Below are positions 60,539-64,000 of a stretch of 64,000 nt of DNA, piece after piece. The first letter of the stretch is position 1; each line of letters begins with the position of its first letter. The notes below the pieces were generated by a model. It worked only from the letters and a program-made list of their open reading frames with translations. It did no database searches and was not told where the DNA came from. The translations under genes were made by a program, and so were the position numbers. This stretch comes from Phormidium tenue FACHB-1050 (GTDB taxonomy: Bacteria > Cyanobacteriota > Cyanobacteriia > Pseudanabaenales > Pseudanabaenaceae): the NCBI RefSeq assembly GCF_014696925.1, contig NZ_JACJQY010000016.1, positions 37,534-101,533 of the forward strand. Direction: 5' to 3'.

Positions 60539-61189
60539 ATGTCTAAGTACTCACCACAATCTATATCTGAGTCAAAAGAAGTAACATTAAAAAAAATTTT
60601 GGTGATTCTCTCTCTGCTTACTGCCTTTGGTTTATTAGCGATCGCTATAAGCAACTTGCCATTAGTCACTTACTGGGACAGCATAATTCTCAAAAAAGTC
60701 CATAATTTGCAAAGCCTAGAACTAGATCAAATTGCGATCGCCTTGACCCAAACCGCTGGAGCTATGGGTATCCTCGCCATTACTTCCTTGCTGAGTATGG
60801 GTTTAGTCTGGTGGAAACAATGGCGATCGCTAGGCTATGTCTGGCTAGTGATCATTGGTGGAGGCTTGATTACCTTTCTTGCAAAACTTCTCTTTCATCG
60901 CGCTCGTCCTGATGAGTGGGTTTCCCCTTTGCCACAGCCAGACTTCTCTTTTCCTAGTGGTCACGCGATGCTGAGTATGAGTCTAGTGATGGCGATCGCA
61001 ATTCTGATTCCTCAGAGACATTGGCGATTAATTTGGTTAGTCACGGGTGGAATTTGGTTTATGGCGATCGCTTGGACAAGGCTATATTTGGGTGTGCATT
61101 ATCCTAGCGATATTCTGGGTGGCTGGTTATTGGCAATTTTTTGGGCGATCGCTGGTGGTTTCTTAACTAAGGTGAATGTTAAGCTATAG
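60539..61189 (+). CDS. PAP2-family membrane phosphatase
   Basis: 216 residues, five or six helices. The three phosphatase motifs are present: KLLFHRARPDE (C1, about 119-129), PSGHAM (C2) and RLYLGVHYPSDILGG (C3). Relatives (PgpB type) remove phosphate from phosphatidylglycerophosphate, undecaprenyl pyrophosphate or phosphatidate at the outer face of the membrane. The Pro-rich loop VSPLPQPDFSF before C2 is common in this subgroup. Substrate is not assignable. Confidence 0.92.
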   Translation: MSKYSPQSISESKEVTLKKILVILSLLTAFGLLAIAISNLPLVTYWDSIILKKVHNLQSLELDQIAIALTQTAGAMGILAITSLLSMGLVWWKQWRSLGYVWLVIIGGGLITFLAKLLFHRARPDEWVSPLPQPDFSFPSGHAMLSMSLVMAIAILIPQRHWRLIWLVTGGIWFMAIAWTRLYLGVHYPSDILGGWLLAIFWAIAGGFLTKVNVKL

Positions 61190-61227
61190 CTAAATTCATC
61201 ACGTTTGCTCACCTAAGTCTCAATCCT

Positions 61228-62490
61228 ATGTTTACCGAAGTTCAAATCGAGAACTATAAGTCTATCCACAGTCTCAAGATAAATTTGGGTCGGGTTAATG
61301 TGTTTATTGGTGAGAATGGTTGTGGGAAGAGCAATATTTTAGAAGCGATCGCTTTAGCTGGTGCGGCAGCAGGTAATAAGTTAGATAATGAGTTTTTGGC
61401 TCCTAGAGGGATTAGAGTTACTGAACCAGAATTTATGCGATCGGCTTTTGATAAAGAAAATATTGACAGAACAATCAAGCTCCTTCTACAAGACTCCAAG
61501 AAATTTACTTTGAGATTTGCGCTACACAATGAAAATAAACCTTACTCCAAATGGAGTCAGGTATTCAATATGCTTAACTATTATGCAAAAATTTTGGATG
61601 TTCTAGATGAAAAAACTAGTGATTCAGAGGAACCGACTATAGAGCGATCCATTTTAAGCGTCATAAAGAAAGTCACGGAAGAATATATTAGAAAATCACT
61701 CAAAGAGAAAATACCTTATACTGAATATGAGTCTAAGCATAATTTAGACGAGGAAATATTCACGCAATTTTTACATAATACAACTAGAAAAATTTTAAAT
61801 AATGTATCAAATGAAGTAAAAGAAAGTGAATCAATCTTAGAGGATTTTTTAATTTATTCACCTGAAAATTCTTCATTACGAACCTTTGAAGAAGAAGGTC
61901 AAATTCAACCATTAGGTGCTAAAGGGCAGGGGTTGCTCAAGCTTTTAAGAGTTTTAAATAGTAGTCCAGATAAAATTAATGAGGTTAAGCAAAAGCTTGA
62001 ACTTATTGATTGGTTTGACGATTTTAAAATACATCAAGATTTTGATATAGAGAGAACTATTCAAATCAAGGATCGATATTTAGATAAAGAATTGCCGTAC
62101 TTTAATCAGAGGAGTTCTAATGAAGGCTTTTTGTTTTTGATGTTTTACTTTGCTTTGTTTGTTAGCGATGATACGCCCAAGTTTTTTGCAATTGACAATA
62201 TTGAGAATTCTCTAAATCCTAAACTATGCACAAGACTAATCCAAGAATTAGTAGAACTAGCTAAGAAGTATGATAAACAAGTTATATTCACAACACATAA
62301 TCCTGCGATCTTAGACGGATTAGATTTACATGATGATGAACAAAGGCTTTTTACGATTTATCGAAATATTTATGGTCATACAAAAGCAGAACGTATATTT
62401 GCACCACAGCCATTAGATGATGAGGATCCAGTGCCATTATCAGAGGCTTTTATGAATGGATACATTGGAGGACTACCAGATAATTTCTAA
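61228..62490 (+). CDS. AAA family ATPase (OLD/RecF-like) of a two-gene module
   Basis: 420 residues. The N-terminus MFTEVQIENYKSIHSLKINL leads to Walker A GENGCGKS (28-35). A middle region of about 200 charged, Lys/Glu-rich residues is probably helical. The signature-like segment LGAKGQGLLKLL is degenerate. Walker B is KFFAIDNIENSLNP, and the switch His is in TTHNPAILDGL. The base composition is notably AT-rich with few HIP1 sites compared with its neighbours, suggesting recent arrival. The second gene starts one base after its stop. Relatives pair with nucleases in defence systems; which one is unclear. Confidence 0.85.
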   Translation: MFTEVQIENYKSIHSLKINLGRVNVFIGENGCGKSNILEAIALAGAAAGNKLDNEFLAPRGIRVTEPEFMRSAFDKENIDRTIKLLLQDSKKFTLRFALHNENKPYSKWSQVFNMLNYYAKILDVLDEKTSDSEEPTIERSILSVIKKVTEEYIRKSLKEKIPYTEYESKHNLDEEIFTQFLHNTTRKILNNVSNEVKESESILEDFLIYSPENSSLRTFEEEGQIQPLGAKGQGLLKLLRVLNSSPDKINEVKQKLELIDWFDDFKIHQDFDIERTIQIKDRYLDKELPYFNQRSSNEGFLFLMFYFALFVSDDTPKFFAIDNIENSLNPKLCTRLIQELVELAKKYDKQVIFTTHNPAILDGLDLHDDEQRLFTIYRNIYGHTKAERIFAPQPLDDEDPVPLSEAFMNGYIGGLPDNF

Positions 62491-62491
62491 T

Positions 62492-63148
62492 ATGAAAAAG
62501 CGTACTTTTGCAGGAATTGTTGAGGGAGTGACCGATAAGAGAGTTATTACTAATATCTTAGCTGGATATTTTAATAACCCTGACATCAAAGTTACTTGGC
62601 TTCAACCAAGGGATACTATTCCTAATACCAAAGAACCACCAGCAGGTTGGACAAGAGTTCTTAAATATTGCAAGACAAAACAATTTAAAGATTCATTTCA
62701 AGAGAATGAGTATGTCATTATTCACATAGATACTGATGTTTCACCAAAGGAAACTTTTGATATTGCTCATCACGATGAAAATGGAAACTTATTAACACCT
62801 GAACAGCTAATTGCAAAAGTAGTAAACAAATTTAGATTGCTAATTGGTGAAGATTTTTATGATCAGTATGAAGATAAAATTATTTTCGCGATCGCAGTTC
62901 ACTCGATAGAATGCTGGTTAATGCCTCTTTGCATTCCAGAGAAAAAATCAGAAATCAATGATTGTATGAATGACCTAAAACGAGATTTACCAAACTTTAA
63001 GCCTAAAGACCATAAATATTATCAGACAATCTCTATGGAATATGCCAATACCAATTCGCTCCTAAAGCTTTATCCAGAAAATCCCAGCTTGAAGATTTTT
63101 ATTGAGAAACTTGCGAGTAGAAATATTGAAATCTCTGAAGAATCATAA
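62492..63148 (+). CDS. TOPRIM-like partner of the AAA ATPase
   Basis: 218 residues from ATG at 62492, one base after the ATPase stop; a longer frame from 62456 overlaps that gene. A TOPRIM-like core is suggested by GIVEGVTDKRVITNIL (catalytic Glu) and YVIIHIDTDVS (the DxD). A following AVHSIECWLMPLC motif is like that in DUF4435-type and related nucleases. The C-terminus has PDHKYY-like and NTNSLLKLYPENPSLK segments. The AAA-TOPRIM pair resembles OLD, Gabija or PARIS, but the TOPRIM protein is shorter than AriB. Nuclease activity is inferred. Confidence 0.75.
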   Translation: MKKRTFAGIVEGVTDKRVITNILAGYFNNPDIKVTWLQPRDTIPNTKEPPAGWTRVLKYCKTKQFKDSFQENEYVIIHIDTDVSPKETFDIAHHDENGNLLTPEQLIAKVVNKFRLLIGEDFYDQYEDKIIFAIAVHSIECWLMPLCIPEKKSEINDCMNDLKRDLPNFKPKDHKYYQTISMEYANTNSLLKLYPENPSLKIFIEKLASRNIEISEES

Positions 63149-63772
63149 TTTAATTGAAGGAAGTAATTGATAGGTTTTGCTTTCGTAGAGGATGTAAATG
63201 CCTAGCGCAATAAGGACAAAAGGCACGATCACATCACTGTATTGTGCAAGGAATTTAACGATCGCAGGATGACTACTGATACTTTTGGCGGCATAACACC
63301 AAACTGTGATCAAAATCAAAAAAGTAGCGATCGTAATTGAGAGAGTAACGGCATTGCTACTCGCAAATAAAGGAATATAAATACCAATATTGTCGCCGCC
63401 ATTGGCAAAAGTGACAGCCGCCACATGATAAGTCTGTGGGGCGATTAGAGACGATTTCCTCTGTTCAGGAATCGTACAAGTTTGCACAGTTACTTCTTCT
63501 TGTTTTTGGAATAAATCCTTGAGCCCGATCGCGATCGGTAATAGTCCTAAAAGTCCAATCCATTTAGGATCAATAATCAGACCACCTAAATACGCTGGTA
63601 AACTCGCTAAGAGAATTAGTCCAAAACCTAAGTACTGACCAATCAGAATATGACGCGGACGAAACTTATCATCAACTTGGGCAAAGAAAATTGTGAGAAT
63701 GAGAATGTCATCGATATTTGTAGCAGTAAAAGCAGCAATTGCGATCGCCACAGTACCGATAATCCATTCCAT
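63143..63772 (-). CDS. Cadmium resistance (CadD)-type transporter
   Basis: 209 residues from ATG at 63772, backed by GAGGAAAA; an in-frame ATG at 63817 adds a basic leader that I do not accept. Six helices or so are visible. The first is IIGTVAIAIAAFTATNIDDILIL with the Asn-Ile-Asp-Asp motif near the start of the family, and a later segment is FANGGDNIGIYIPLFA. Family members export or sequester cadmium or other divalent cations; specificity is not known here. It overlaps the TOPRIM gene by six bases at the 3' ends with no terminator. Confidence 0.85.
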   Translation of the reverse strand: MEWIIGTVAIAIAAFTATNIDDILILTIFFAQVDDKFRPRHILIGQYLGFGLILLASLPAYLGGLIIDPKWIGLLGLLPIAIGLKDLFQKQEEVTVQTCTIPEQRKSSLIAPQTYHVAAVTFANGGDNIGIYIPLFASSNAVTLSITIATFLILITVWCYAAKSISSHPAIVKFLAQYSDVIVPFVLIALGIYILYESKTYQLLPSIKL

Positions 63773-63835
63773 ATTTTTCCTCAAGCTAATAATCATTAGG
63801 AGTATATAGCAACGCAAGAGATAGATAGGACAAAT

Positions 63836-63900
63836 TAAAACTAAAAAGATGAGTGGCGGCGCTTCGCGCCGCCACTCATCTTTTTAGTTTTATGTCCTAA
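63836..63900. repeat. Family A palindrome at the right end
   Basis: TAAAACTAAAAAGATGAGTGG and its complement around the GC core, followed by TATGTCCTAA. The last 100 bases, 63901-64000, show nothing I can support. Confidence 0.8.
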
Positions 63901-64000
63901 GGAATGAAAAACAAATAACTTGTGCAAATTAGGATAATCTCAGACAAAGAAAGAAAAGGAATAATTTTGGGTTATTACAGCGAAGAACTTGAGACAGAGA

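Noticed and set aside
60222..60584. 120-codon frame after the Crp-family gene
   Set aside because: It overlaps that gene in another frame and continues through a TIR-bounded element.
1..64000. CRISPR array
   Set aside because: The many repeats are palindromic, unequal in spacing and mostly intergenic; no array of regular repeats and spacers is present and no cas gene is seen.
1..64000. tRNA or rRNA genes
   Set aside because: I saw no cloverleaf or rRNA-like stretch by eye; a scan with tRNAscan or Infernal would decide.

Overview
The window is a stretch of cyanobacterial chromosome. The octamer GCGATCGC (HIP1) and its GCGATCG core recur throughout, inside and between genes. Several genes are of cyanobacterial type: an ATP synthase gamma subunit with the chloroplast/cyanobacterial insert, a CruA/CruP-like flavoprotein, precorrin-8X methylmutase, GvpG, and a GH57-DUF3536 protein. 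The mix of gas-vesicle protein, many hybrid kinases and dense palindromic repeats suggests a filamentous Pseudanabaena-like organism, but that placement is a guess. I saw no rRNA, tRNA, CRISPR array or intact transposase gene.

Layout. 1-14.6 kb: a zinc-ribbon protein, accC, a sensor kinase with its response regulator, a secreted serine protease, a GH57 enzyme, nadC, a BASS-type transporter and a short Hsp70. 14.6-18.1 kb (minus strand): a MEKHLA protein, a GNAT-TrhO fusion and mnmE. 18.5-23.4 kb: a hybrid kinase and a diguanylate cyclase response regulator. 23.5-33 kb: cobalamin, pyrimidine, thiamine and ATP-synthase genes with a pentapeptide protein, gvpG and an ABC-F ATPase. 33-36.5 kb: a MASE1 hybrid kinase and its response regulator. 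36.7-41.8 kb: thiE, conserved cyanobacterial proteins, plsY and an AlkD-like protein. 41.8-51.3 kb: a compact defence island. 51.3-60.3 kb: a WGR/beta-propeller protein, carotenoid-type oxidoreductase, WecG-like glycosyltransferase, rpsN, peptide-type permease, rhomboid and a Crp-family regulator. 60.5-64 kb: a PAP2 phosphatase, a second two-gene ATPase/nuclease-like module and a CadD-like transporter.

The defence island is the most striking locus. A type I restriction-modification operon (hsdM-hsdS ... hsdR) is split by two other modules. First comes an AAA ATPase/HNH nuclease pair resembling Septu PtuAB, translationally coupled to hsdS. Then comes a HigBA toxin-antitoxin pair that sits between a truncated copy of the hsdR 5' end and the intact hsdR. 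At 61.2-63.1 kb a separate AAA ATPase lies one base upstream of a TOPRIM-like partner, the layout of OLD, Gabija or PARIS-type defence systems, but I could not assign it to a named one.

The second theme is repeats. Between genes lie dozens of perfect hairpins, many built on a GGCGGCGC-CGCCGCC core. Several end convergent gene pairs with both stop codons inside the two arms. Some hairpins are carried by MITE-like elements whose ends begin TATAG, including two inverted, near-identical 113-bp copies 20 kb apart. Two other palindrome families have entered reading frames without breaking them: the GTPase domain of MnmE, HsdM, and probably the CruP-like protein.
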